Program-made: the position numbers and the translations under genes
Shown here: positions 11,870 to 22,038 of the stretch, piece by piece
Layout: every line of letters starts with the position of its first letter
Numbering within the stretch: position 1 is the first letter of the stretch
From: Cyathus striatus
Taxonomy: Eukaryota; Basidiomycota; Agaricomycetes; Agaricales; Nidulariaceae
Direction of reading: 5' to 3'
Length of the DNA: 64,000 nt
Assembly (NCBI GenBank): GCA_025738555.1
Contig: JAOVFP010000006.1
Location: forward strand, 5,022,001-5,086,000
Notes under the pieces: model-generated
Database searches by the model: none
Seen by the model: only the letters and a program-made list of their open reading frames with translations
What the model was told of the DNA's origin: nothing

Positions 11870-14642
11870 CCTGTGAAAACAAACAGGGCTACGGGGGGGA
11901 TGAAGATCTAATCATACAATGACCAAAAAATATTATATACATCTTTCATAGTAGAGCGCCATACTAAAACAAGCTATTGTAAGTTCTAGTCAACTATCAA
12001 CATTGGAGTCACCTGAACCGCCGCTGATTATGCAAAGGCCATACATTACTATATATACAGCTTTTCACCTTTCCTGAAATACCATAAAGTAACTTCGTAA
12101 GTACTAAGTTTACAGTCAATCAGTGTAAACACTGGAGTCACTGCCTGAACCGTCAAGGATGATTCATCATTGACTCCGTCTATTTTTATATCAAAGGTCT
12201 TCCTCGACACATGATCTGTCCACTGGATCATCTAACAATAGTTATTAATTCGGGACATCTCGCAGCCTTCTTGGTCTCAAATAAGCTCGGATTTAATGAC
12301 ATGAGTTTTTGGTAGCATTTGGAGTTTTACATCACCCTTACTATATTGCTTGAAGGCTTTCATAGGAAGAGGGGAAATATTTTAGCTTTAATGTTACACT
12401 TAGGCACTCTCAGTTGAATCTCTTCATACATATTAGATGCATAGGACGAAAGGTAGGGATCTTTATAGACAAGAATGCATGGAAATCCATCTTGACAATC
12501 AATAAGATCAACATGAAAAAAAAATTCTGCGAGGCGGAAGCATGATGAAATGAGTTCGTAAAATTAAATCAAACAAAGATGACGATAGCCGCCCTCATCA
12601 GTGATTTTTAGATGTGTAACAAATTTTCGACGGCCTCAACATATCCCAAGCACTTTGCCATCCACCCGCACCGCAAAAAGCAGCTAATTATCGGTACTGC
12701 TATAATGCATGACATTGGTGATTTACTCTTCTAACTCAACGCGAAAATCCTTGCGAACGTCTGCGAGTTAATGAATGGCATACAGTAGAAGTAGCGATAT
12801 CAAAGCGGTATGGTAGCGTAGTGTTCGCTTCGTTTGAACTACTTACGTCATTGCGTGTGACCTTTACTAAGTTTACTTATGTATAGCTAGTACGGCATAC
12901 TTACGCCGAGCCGATCCAGTTGAAGCTAAGCCGCAAGCGTGTATACCAAGTCACCAACAGCACCGTCACGTCCCATAGTAGACCTTATCATTGTCTGCAA
13001 CTTCATGCCCCTTCTATGTCCAACAAGGAACTAGTACGGACTACGCGTGAAACCGTTCAACCCCTTCACTTCCTCGACCAGTGGAATTTCCAGCTAGAAG
13101 ATCCAACTTACTCGCTCTGTATCTACTGTTCTACCTCTTTTGGAACTGTACTTCCTCCCTTGCTCCTTCCTTTTGCCTACTAATCCTTGAAATAAGTTAT
13201 ATCATTGACAAACATCTGATGCTCTTGGCCTATCATCACGAAGCGTAGTTTACGAGCTTTTATCGATGTATGTCTCTCCGTTCTCCATGGATCTGTGATA
13301 TGGTAATCTGATGACAGTGCGGGTAGTAGTACCATATAGGTCAGCGTGAACTACTAAGATACAATATGCGGTGAGATCTGGACTTGATAACGTGGACGCA
13401 CACTTTTGCGCATTTCCGCTGGCTATTGCGCTTGCAAATCGGTTACAGTACGTCATCCACGTCCAGTCCTTCGCAAATTTTCTTCGTTATTTCCTATTAC
13501 TTTCGTTATACTCTTCCCTTTCGTATCACTATTCCTCTTCATCCTCTCACTCTACTCTCTCCTCATTGATCGTCCCGCTCTCAGTACCTCCATGTCGCTT
13601 CCCCCGCCTTTCTATCTCCCATCTCATTCCTTCTTCGTACCTATCCTTTCATCCAACCATCGCCTTTTACCTCCTTTCTCTCCATTTCGAATTCACCGTC
13701 TTTCACTTCCCTTTCCTTCTTCCCTCTATCCATTAATCTCAGTACTGACATTCCCACAGGAACTTCTTGCTAATTTTGACTCTGCTTCATGTCTTCCCTA
13801 AGGGCGTTGTGGTTTCTACTCCGACCTCCTGCGAGCACAGCTACCACCCAATGACGCCTGTTGCGTGTTACGTCACGCGTATCATGTAGGACGTTCGCTT
13901 ACACCTACATGAGTTCACGATAGATTCTCAGATCTATGAGTAAGGTTTAAGTGTAATATTGAGATAAAACTTTGATGTATCGTCTCTTCGTGTGGGAGGC
14001 GTAAGCGCCTATTTTAACGCCTTGCAAGCTATCGTTAATCGTTCTATGTCTAAAATTGTAGACGCGGTAACAGAGATGGCAGTCTTATTCTATGCTGTTC
14101 GTTTAAGTATACCTACTACCTTTAAATCATCCCTGGATTGACCTTGTAGCTGCTGTGTAAAATCGTTGGTCAAGATGGCTGTCAGTAGCTCTTAGTTGTT
14201 CAGATTCCTACTAATCCTCCGAAATTTAGTCTGGAATGTCACCCCCTCCATTTGCGAGTGCCTTTATGAAATACATACACAAATCCCTGTCGAATATACC
14301 TTAGCATACGTATCCTGCCATTGGCATAATCATTGTTACTGTATATCTGAGAACAAAATGCTTTGAAATAATGCGAGAACTACTGAAAAACAAATGCTGA
14401 TAGACATCGTGTGTCAAAGAAGTACTGTGATATTACATGGGTATCAAAACCCACTGTAACAAAGAAACACATCTGCTTAGCCAACAGATGGTGGCTTTGG
14501 TAGCTTATATATATTACGACCGATACATAACGACTGCAACGAAGAAACATATAATCTTGTTCAACAGATGGTCTGGTAGCTTATATGTATTGCGACACAT
14601 ACATACATTTTCTTGTCACTTTCTTCATACAGAATAACTACT
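11870..14642. other. Intergenic DNA with a pyrimidine-rich tract; no gene recognised
   Basis: No translation between 11.9 and 14.6 kb resembles a family I know. A C/T-rich plus-strand tract spans about 13480-13735 and creates low-complexity open frames. The part from about 14.02 kb on resembles the sequence upstream of the paralogous gene at 46019: the shared 'ctatgtctaa' box lies at about 14045 and 45150, and 'cagattcctactaat'-type sequence at about 14205 and 45533. It is therefore probably the duplicated promoter region of the gene starting at 14643. Confidence 0.45.
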
Positions 14643-14699
14643 ATGGATACTGACGTACCTATCAGGCCATGGATATACGGCAACATCTTCTCTGGAATA
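14643..14699 (+). pseudogene. 5' end of membrane-protein gene split by the transposon nest (rest at 43203-44382)
   Basis: ATG at 14643 opens 19 codons, MDTDVPIRPWIYGNIFSGI. These align with the start of the intact paralogue at 46019, which has SWIYGNVISSIIYGVIV. The frame stops dead at 14700, where a palindromic transposon end begins (TGACGTTCCATCC). The matching continuation, VGIAYFRLVVIHIKGG..., appears on the same strand at about 43203. Roughly 12-16 bp of coding sequence expected between the halves are missing or altered at the insertion junctions. Confidence 0.8.
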
Positions 14700-14749
14700 T
14701 GACGTTCCATCCATTAATTAATTCACCGTAGTTCTAATTCGGTTTGCCG
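14700..14749 (+). mobile_element. Left terminus of palindromic element C, cut off from its body
   Basis: These 50 bp are the exact inverted complement (one or two differences) of 42195-42243, the right end of element C. Shared boxes are CCATCCATTAATTAATTCACC and GTAGTTCTAATTCGGTTTGCCG. The rest of C's left arm resumes at 41343 with TAGATAAATCG. C was therefore whole before the large element entered it at GTTTGCCG. Confidence 0.8.
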
Positions 14750-14759
14750 GGGCTACTAG

Positions 14760-14890
14760 TTTTTGACGTTGCCCGGATTTTGACGTTGCCGTGACGTTGC
14801 CAGTAATTTATCTTGCGGCAACGTCAATTCTCACATGGTAACGTCATGCAACGTCACTGCAACGCCAGACAACGCCGGGCAACGTCGCAG
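14760..14890. repeat. GACGTTGCC / GGCAACGTC repeats at the left terminus
   Basis: Three GACGTTGCC units in one orientation (about 14764-14801) are followed by about six degenerate units in the opposite one (GGCAACGTC, TGCAACGTCA, GGGCAACGTC; about 14816-14888). The same decamer dominates 20853-21118 and 38640-38790. Position at the ends suggests subterminal transposase-binding repeats. Confidence 0.65.
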
Positions 14891-14999
14891 AGCGTGAGGT
14901 GCGTGCTAGTGTGTAGCTGTGGTCGAAGTCGAAGGATGAGGCGTAGGAGGGGTTATAATTTACTACTTAGAAGATAATAAACATACATTAAGATAGATT

Positions 15000-15530
15000 T
15001 AATAGATAAATTAATGGTTGAAGTACATGAATATGAATGGAGTCGTCGTGAGGGGAGAGGCTCTACATGGTGTAGAGGTAGAAGGTAGAACCATGTGGGG
15101 TTCTAGTGGGAGAGAGGAGTCACGACTACGCGGTGAGGTGAATGTGGCTGGTGGGAGAAGGTGGGTGGTGACAGAAGGGAGCATTGAGGTAGGGGACGGG
15201 CTGATGCGGAAGAGTCGTTGGAGGTGGCAGAAGGGAACGCAGAGGCGGAGGATAGAGGTGGGGGACGTTGAGATGCGTAGAGGTGGGGACGTTGAGACGC
15301 ATAAGGTCTGGGACGACAGAGGTGGGGTACGTTGAGACGCGTAAAGTGGGGGACGACAGAGGCAGGGGATGTTGAGACGCGTGGGGGTGGGGGACGTTAA
15401 TATGCATAGAGGTGGGGGATGTTGATACGTGTAAGGTGGGGGATGTTAGAGATGGGGGACGTTGATACGCATAAAGGTGGGGACATTGAAACGTGTAAGG
15501 TGGGCGACAACAGAGGCGGATATCTCCTTC
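15000..15530. repeat. GGGGGACGTTGAGACGCGT minisatellite
   Basis: From about 15240 a degenerate unit of roughly 25-30 bp (GGTGGGGGACGTTGAGACGC with GTAAAGGT-like spacer) recurs some ten times. Related units reappear at 18590-18910 together with the same flanking GGAGGTGGCAGAAGGGAACGCAG string. Open frames across it are repeat artefacts. Confidence 0.65.
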
Positions 15531-15586
15531 AAGCTGCATCCCATGCCTCTATCAATGACGATTCTGACAAGAATACTCTGAACAAT

Positions 15587-17267
15587 GCATCAGCAAGTAC
15601 TGATTATATTATACAGTGCTACAGTAGTACTACAGAGCATTGCATAGCACCATAACACCATAACAAAGGTGTTCATTTATGTAGAACTATGTAGTTATCC
15701 CTACATACTATCAAGCACTATAGAGACATGGCAGCAAGCTATGTAGTGCTATATAGTGCTATGGAGGCTTGGCAATATACTATGGAGTCCTTTATAACAT
15801 CCAGGATTACAGCAGATCCTGTAGGATTTCCTTGGGATTCCCATACTCCAGCCAATAGCATCATTCCTTTCATGATATAAATGAAAAATTATTATATTAA
15901 ATAGTTATAATACATGTTAGTACAATACAATATAAATAATAGCATTCAAAGAAAATGGTACCCGATCCTCCAACAAAAAGAGGAGGGGGAGGAGGGGGAT
16001 GTCATGGAGAGGGAGATGGCATGATGTGTCGACGACGACAAGAGGGAGGGATGGGGAGGGGAGGAGACGGTGTGATGTGTTGGAGGTGGAGACCATGAGC
16101 CGCTGACATGGAAAGGGAGACAGCACAAAGAACTCGGCACGCTGACTTTGTTGGGGGCTAGGGAAAGACGCAAATGTTAGCACTAGAAAAGAAGTGGGGA
16201 ACAGGACTTACCAGTGATACACATGTAAAAAGAAATAAACCCATTAAAACACATAACTCCGCCTTAGGACTGGTTTCAAACACTTTACCTTTTACATACA
16301 ACGTTGCATTCCATACACAAAGTACCAAAAACCCAGAACAAACATCTGACATGTGGTAAAGTCAACACGAGATGCAACAGGTGGAGACTGACAAAACACG
16401 GACTTACGAAGACACTAATAACGAGAGCCCTAAGACCAGACCTTGAGACACAAGACACAAGACCAGTGAGCTTGAACGAGAACGATGACGAGGCGACAAG
16501 ACGATGAGAGAGGAAGAGCGCGGGAAGGGGGGAAAGGAAGCAAGAATGGAAAGAGCGAGTACCTTGACAGTGAGGAGTAAGCGCAGAAGTGGTGAACTGA
16601 CCTGAGAGGTACGACGTAAATGAAATTGATGCGAGCAGCTGACACTGCCGCATCGGCGGATTACCTGATTAGGAAGGTAAATGATGGGACGCTCAAACGG
16701 GCGCCTGTTGCAGAAAGGGGGCACACTGGGCTATGCGCACAATTGGCTGACCACTGCCTGGGCGCTGACGAAGCGCTCTACCTTGTAAACGGATCGTTGA
16801 AATGCCTAGAAATAAAATAAGATATAATAGGATTTTATTACTATGCGAATTGTAAATAAGTAACTAGAAATATGTATATAGTAGGACCTGAGGGAAGAGA
16901 TAAGGCAAGAACTGCCAGGGATTCTTCCCTCCCGCAGATAGGGTTGAGCAGTACTGTACTATGTAGGTATGTAGTGTTATATACAAGTTATATAGTGCTT
17001 TTATGACATACATAGCAAATAGAAAAGTTGTAAAACACTACATTAGCTTCTGTATACACTATAGATTACTATGTATTTATGTAACAATGCTATATAATGT
17101 TAGCTAACTCCAGCCTATGCTACAGAGTAATATAGAGTACTACATATAAAAGTAGTAATACTCCTAATACTACAGCATGCTGTCAGCTTGTAGATATGTT
17201 GTAGGATACTATAAGATTAGACTGTAAACTATGACATACTATGCACAAAATCAGTGCTTGCTGATGC
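15587..17267. repeat. Possible small non-autonomous element with 19 bp inverted ends
   Basis: GCATCAGCAAGTACTGATT at 15587-15605 recurs inverted at 17249-17267 with one mismatch. Just inside both ends lie AT-rich tracts full of TATGTAGTGCTATATAGTGC-type words (15600-15810 and 16930-17230). No clear target duplication was seen and nothing in between was recognised as a gene. Confidence 0.35.
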
Positions 17268-19760
17268 GAGCTTGCAGAGGCGAGGTCGATGGGTGGGTTC
17301 TTCATTGAGAGGGGCTGGAGTGGGGTCTTCCGACACAAACCGGTCATTGGTTCCCCTGGCTGTTGTGGGCTGGAGAGGCATAAGTACGTGAACGAAAGGG
17401 AAAGGAGGAAAGAACGGAGAAGAACGGAGAGATGAAGAAGGGCTATTCGTCCACATACTCTGCACTGGTATCGTGCTGCCGCCCAACACCCTCTCCATCT
17501 GTACTCCCAGCGCAAGAGACACGAAGAACAACTCATGCTTGTTTCTCCCTCATAATCCCTTCCTCCCAGCCTTCCGTACGAATCCGAATGTCTGCCTCAG
17601 ATCTCTTGATGGCTGCGTCATGTCGACTGTACAGCATGAGATCGATGAGTAGATTCGTGGCACGTGGGCTGGAGAGGGTGTTCTTAGTATGTGAACGAAA
17701 AGGGTGGAGAGAGGAGGGCGGAAATGGGGTAGAGAAACTTACCCTACATCCTTATCTGATACGAATCCTAATAGTCCCACGCCTCATTTCGATGTCAAAG
17801 TCGACAAGCCTAATAGTACCCTGCACAACCAGCAAATGAGCTGGAGAGAGCTTTAGTTAGTACGTGAACGTAAGGGGTGGATGAAGGAGAATGGAGGAAG
17901 GACAACTCACCATCCCTCCCCATCCGATATGAATCCTGGAGTCCTGCTGGTTATTCTCGTGCATGATGTTGAAGTCAACATATCTATGCAACACAGCAAG
18001 CATGCTTGAAATCGACGGGAAGGTTGTGGGGAGTGAGCTGTAGAGGGTGTTAGAACATTATGAAAGGGGAAAGGGGAAGGAGAAAAGAACAAGGAGATGA
18101 ATGCTTGAGGATGAAGAGAAGAAGGTGGAAGGTGGGGACGAAGGTGGAGAAAGAAGATGAGATGAGGTATGCTTACACGATTTGTCATTGCCCCATCCAT
18201 ACCCAGCATGTTCATCTTGCCTTTCCTCCTGTCGACAGCACCTGCCCCAGCCTTTGCAGTTACACTCATACCAGTTCATCATGAATGTACGAAACAGTTC
18301 CTAGAAAGACTGTCTACGCCAGTGGTATACTAGTAGTAGAAGGCCTGCAGCTTGGTTCTTGGCGTCCCCCATTTGGTTCGATAATACACGTCTGGAGGGT
18401 GTTCTGTTGGAAGGTGTGAGCGAGCTTAGATGATGGGAAAGGAGGAAGGAAGAGTTGGGATGGGAATAAAGAAGCTATGTAGTTGAAGTAAGAAGCGCGA
18501 GGCCTGCGAGTCCTTGAGGGGAGAGGAGGGAAGGTATAGGAATAAAGTGGGGGAAGGGAGGTGATGAATTAATGAGCTAACAGATGTTGAGACACATAGA
18601 GGTGGGCGACGTTAATATGTGTAGAGATGGGGGGCGGTGAGGTAGCGGACACGAAGAGGAGGCCTAAGAAGTGTGCTTGTGGGGACTGCCATTGCAATGC
18701 GACGAGAGGAGGAGAGGAAAAAGTGAGGAGGGAGAAGGGAGGCGGTGGTAGCAGTTTGCAAAAAGAGAGGCTGTGGCCATCTTCGAGGTGTGACTAAGAG
18801 GTGGTGGTGGTGGTAGAAGGAAACACGTTGAGGTGGGGACTTTGAGGTAGGAGACTGGCTGATGAGGAAGAGGCATTGGTGGTGGCAGAAGGGAACGCAG
18901 CCAAATGTTGTCACCGATTTGGAAAGTAGGCGGGGTAGTGGCAGGAATCAGTTGAAATAAGCTTTAGAACCCTTCTCAAGTCCCACCATCATCCTACTCA
19001 TCATACCAAGCATCTATTCATCTAAAACTAAGGTAGGTTGTTATTTCAGTTAGTTTCTCAAAATAACGTTCGCAGGTGATTGTTAAATATGCCCATAGAA
19101 CCAACTTTCATCTGCTATAAGAAGCAGGCCAAATTTTATAATGTGCGTACCTTTCTATTCAATTTCTTTTTTTCTAGACACCGAGATCATATTAGGTTGG
19201 CGAACGTGTTATGGTGCGCTGGGGTGGCCCAGGGAGGCGTTGGAGAGCAGCTAGGCTGTTGGACATTCATCATCAAGGGAAGGACAACGATAAGAGGAGG
19301 GCGAATGGGCTAAAAATTAAGGAAGTTGAAGTAAGTCTCAAGTCAATGCAAACCAATTAACACTGACCAGTCTTCATAATAGACAGTGCGATTCATTGTG
19401 TGCACTGGAAGGACGCAGAGAAGTTGCCGGGCTGTGGACTGGTACAACATACATCGCCTGTAAGTTTTTGTATATGTTGTGTTTTTTCTACCTAACATAT
19501 CATTAGTGCTCGCTGAAATTGAATGAAATATATAGTATATAAATATCTAGTTAAAAAGTTGTAAAATAGTAGTCTTTAATGAATATCTTGGAAGAACAGA
19601 TTGGCTTAGAACTTCGGGAAACGTCAAGAACGGAACTGCCCATAGGTTCTGTCAGACTTGGAGGAGCAATGCTCGATCCTGCCCACAGAGGGAATGTGAA
19701 AGTCCATTGCAGGCGGTTATAGCGTAGGCCTAGGCAACGCAGGTCTCCCATCATCTGCAT
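17268..19760. other. Unrecognised sequence, possibly degraded captured gene pieces
   Basis: Several minus-strand stretches have exon-like ends, with GGTGAG/GTAAG-type splice sites near 17745, 17910 and 18175. Their translations are similar to one another (VDFDIEMRRGTIRIR near 17800 and VDFNIMHENNQQDSRIHIGW near 17960). I could not assign a family. 18590-18910 is the second block of the minisatellite described at 15000-15530. The remainder shows no supportable feature. Confidence 0.3.
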
Positions 19761-19763
19761 AGA

Positions 19764-20131
19764 AATCCATCCCCTTCTCAAAGATTCTACTTGCAACCTG
19801 CTTATCATCCAAACAATGGTACTCCATGAGCGCTGTTACACAACATCGTCAACATCATTGACACAGAAAGTAAAAGAGAAAAAACAAACCAGCAGCTTCA
19901 TAAACCTCCTAAGGTGTCCACTTATCCTTCCTCGCCTTCCCAAAAATCGCCCGAGAACTCTTAACCCCCTCCACATGCCTCCCAAAGCGCATATACATAA
20001 TCCATGCCAACCCATACTCAGTCCTCAACTCAGCCAGCTCAGTTGATTTTTCTCCTTCTCATCAGTGTCATTAGAAGAGCTATTGCTCTTATTCTCCCCG
20101 TCCTTCCCTTCATCTTTATCTTGCTGCGCTT
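19764..20131 (-). pseudogene. RNA14: Captured fragment of RNA14/CstF-77 (HAT-repeat part)
   Basis: On the minus strand a charged linker (KAQQDKDEGKDGENKSNSSS) leads into ELAELRTEYGLAWIMYMRF, then GVKSSRAIFGKARKDKWTP, a TAG where Trp is expected, and EVYEAA. A GT-AG intron (GTTTG...TAACAG, about 19846-19898) separates this from ALMEYHCLDDKQVASRIFEK. The order and wording match the HAT repeats of the pre-mRNA 3'-end processing factor RNA14/CstF-77. The copy keeps its intron, so it came from genomic DNA. It is truncated on both sides and has an internal stop, so it is non-functional. The head joins directly to the U1-70K piece. Confidence 0.75.
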
Positions 20132-20431
20132 TGCAATCTTAAACTTGTAAACCTTCTTTGCTTTCCGTTCTTCTCTTCGAATCTGTCGTTTTGTTTCCTT
20201 GGCATAGGTGTATACAGGTTCTTCACCTTCCTCCATAGTGTCTGCTTGACCAGGAGAAATGATGGACTCGGTGTTGGCATCCTTGAGCTGCTGGAGCAAC
20301 TGTGTGACACTGGAAACGTCCTTTTTATGGACACAGTCAATAGCCCTGTCGACTGGACAGGCATACGGGAGGGGAGGATGGGGAGCGAAGAGCTTGAAGA
20401 GATTCGGGGGTAAAAGATGAGTTCCGGGCAT
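20131..20431 (-). pseudogene. SNP1: Captured 5' fragment of U1 snRNP 70K protein gene
   Basis: ATG at 20431 starts MPGTHLLPPNLFKLFAPHPP, the N-terminal signature of U1-70K (U1snRNP70_N). It continues VDRAIDCVHKKDVSSVTQLL, then EEGEEPVYTYAKETKRQIRR and EERKAKKVYKFKIAK. The family normally continues into an RNA-recognition motif, which is absent: near 20131 the sequence switches to the RNA14 fragment. The native start codon is kept, so the captured piece may include the host 5' flank. The frame is open for 130 codons across the junction, so a chimeric short protein could in principle be made. Confidence 0.8.
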
Positions 20432-20850
20432 CTTACAAAAGCAAAGACGCCTCAGACGTCAGATATGAATCAAGAATAAAATTAGTGGTAGAATTGAAGT
20501 AATGCGGGACTGGGGAGAGGATGTTGGTGTGGGACGGGGAGGAGGTGAGAAGAGACAAGCGCGGTTGGACAGCCATTCCAGTCAACAGACTTTTCAAACT
20601 TCGACCACAGGACACAGGCCTGACTTTCTCCCCGGCAATTGTCGAGCATACAGCTGTCCTCGTTGTCCACAGTAGGTCCTTCATGGTTCATCAAAAGTGT
20701 ACCAAGCATGTCAACTACCTATCGCATTGGTCTACTGAATTGAAGATTTTGTTAGGTCTACCAGCAGTAATAATCATATATAAAGTCATATATAAGCCAA
20801 TCACCAATATCTACTACAAATGATAACTCATACAGACAAGACAGCTTACA
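20432..20850. other. Unrecognised DNA next to the captured fragments
   Basis: Short open frames on both strands show no family resemblance. The first part may be the 5' flank of the captured U1-70K gene. Confidence 0.3.
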
Positions 20851-20852
20851 AT

Positions 20853-21118
20853 GTCGAGCAACGCCAGCAATGTCACGGGCAATGTCACGGCAATGCCAGC
20901 AACGTCCATGGGCAATGCCACGGCAATGTCACAGCAATGCCAGCAATGTCACGGCAACGTCAGGCAACGCCAGGCAATGTCAATTCTCAGATGTTTGCAA
21001 CGTCAGCAACGCCAGGCAACGTCAACTCACAGAATAGCAACGCCAGGCAACGTCAATCCTCAGAGGGGCAACGCCAGGCAACATCACATGCAAAATTGGT
21101 GAGCAACGTCAGCAACAT
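20853..21118 (+). repeat. Internal GGCAACGTCA / GGCAATGTCA array
   Basis: About 25 degenerate 10 bp units (core GCAACGTCA, GCAACGCCA, GCAATGTCA) are packed here in one orientation. They are the same word as the terminal repeats of the large element at 14760-14890 and 38640-38790. The array lies next to the 3' side of the transposase gene and may be a former element end. Confidence 0.65.
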
Positions 21119-21149
21119 CACTCGCAAGATTCGTAGTTGTCATATGCAA

Positions 21150-21540
21150 CACTCTGCTTTGGAGTTACCAGAGCAGGTAAATTCGGTAATGAGGCTTCCA
21201 AGCAGTTGGGAAACGAGCTGAGGGCATCTGCTTTAGAATTACCAAAACAGTCAATGAGGTGGGGGTATGAGGGAAGAAGGAAGTCTGCTTTAGAATTACC
21301 AAAGCAGTCAATGAGGTGGAGGTATGAGGGAAGAAGGAAGTCTGCTTTAGAATTACCAAAGCAGTCAACGAGGTGGGGGGATGAGGGAAGAAGAAATACT
21401 GCTTTAGAATTACCAAAGCAGTCAACGAGGTGGGGGGATGAGGGAAGAAGAAATACTGCTTTAGAATTACCAAAGCAGTCAATGAGGTGGGGGGATGAGG
21501 GAAGAAGAAATACTGCTTTAGAATTACCAAAGCAGTGAGG
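21150..21540 (+). repeat. 57 bp tandem array carrying a small hairpin motif
   Basis: CTGCTTTAGAATTACC starts at 21228, 21285, 21342, 21399, 21456 and 21513, an exact 57 bp period, with a diverged first copy near 21152. In each unit CTGCTTT pairs with AAAGCAG around an AGAATTACC core. The period is a multiple of three, so long open frames on both strands (21137-21538) are artefacts. Confidence 0.85.
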
Positions 21541-22038
21541 GTGATGGTGGTGTGATAAGTAGGGACACTACGGTGATAGGCTGATACTATTTAGTATATA
21601 CTGTTTGTTGTTCAATAGTTTGTTGCTTAATGTTTGAGCTATTTACTGTTTGTTGTTCAATGGTTTGTTGTTTAATGTTTGAGCTATTTACTGTTTGTTG
21701 TTCAATGGTTTGTTGTTCAATGTTTGAGCTAGAATTTTAATTCTTAGGTAGTTTGTTTTACACTCGGTCAACTAGAAGAGTACTGATACTTATAGGCTCA
21801 TAAGAAGTAGGCTTAATTAAATTAAAATGTAATGGGTATATGTAACATGTACAAAATTTAATTAAACGAAATGAGTAGCAATCTCATTTAATCTATATGG
21901 ACCTTCTTTAGGGACGTGGGCCATGGCTTTGGGCATGGTTTTTCTTCCATTTGAACTGGCACCTCCGAGTCTGATAGTTCTGATTTTTTGTACAAAGGGC
22001 CTCTCTAATAAATAGTAAGAACAGTTAGCCTTTTCAAG
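21541..22038. other. TTGTTGTTCAATG-rich spacer
   Basis: 21600-21730 contains about four tandem copies of a roughly 50 bp unit around TTTACTGTTTGTTGTTCAATGG. The remainder is AT-rich with no gene. It separates the 57 bp array from the 3' end of the transposase gene. Confidence 0.5.

Noticed and set aside
13371..13801. 121- and 131-codon plus-strand frames
   Set aside because: Low-complexity translation of a C/T-rich tract, with overlapping frames equally open.
15018..15539. 105- and 137-codon frames on opposite strands
   Set aside because: They follow a GGGGGACGTTGAGACGC minisatellite and have repetitive translations.
16285..16820. Several 60-120-codon frames on both strands
   Set aside because: Overlapping frames with no family resemblance and no splice-supported continuation.
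21137..21538. 133- and 121-codon frames on opposite strands
   Set aside because: They are produced by the exact 57 bp tandem array, not by selection for protein.
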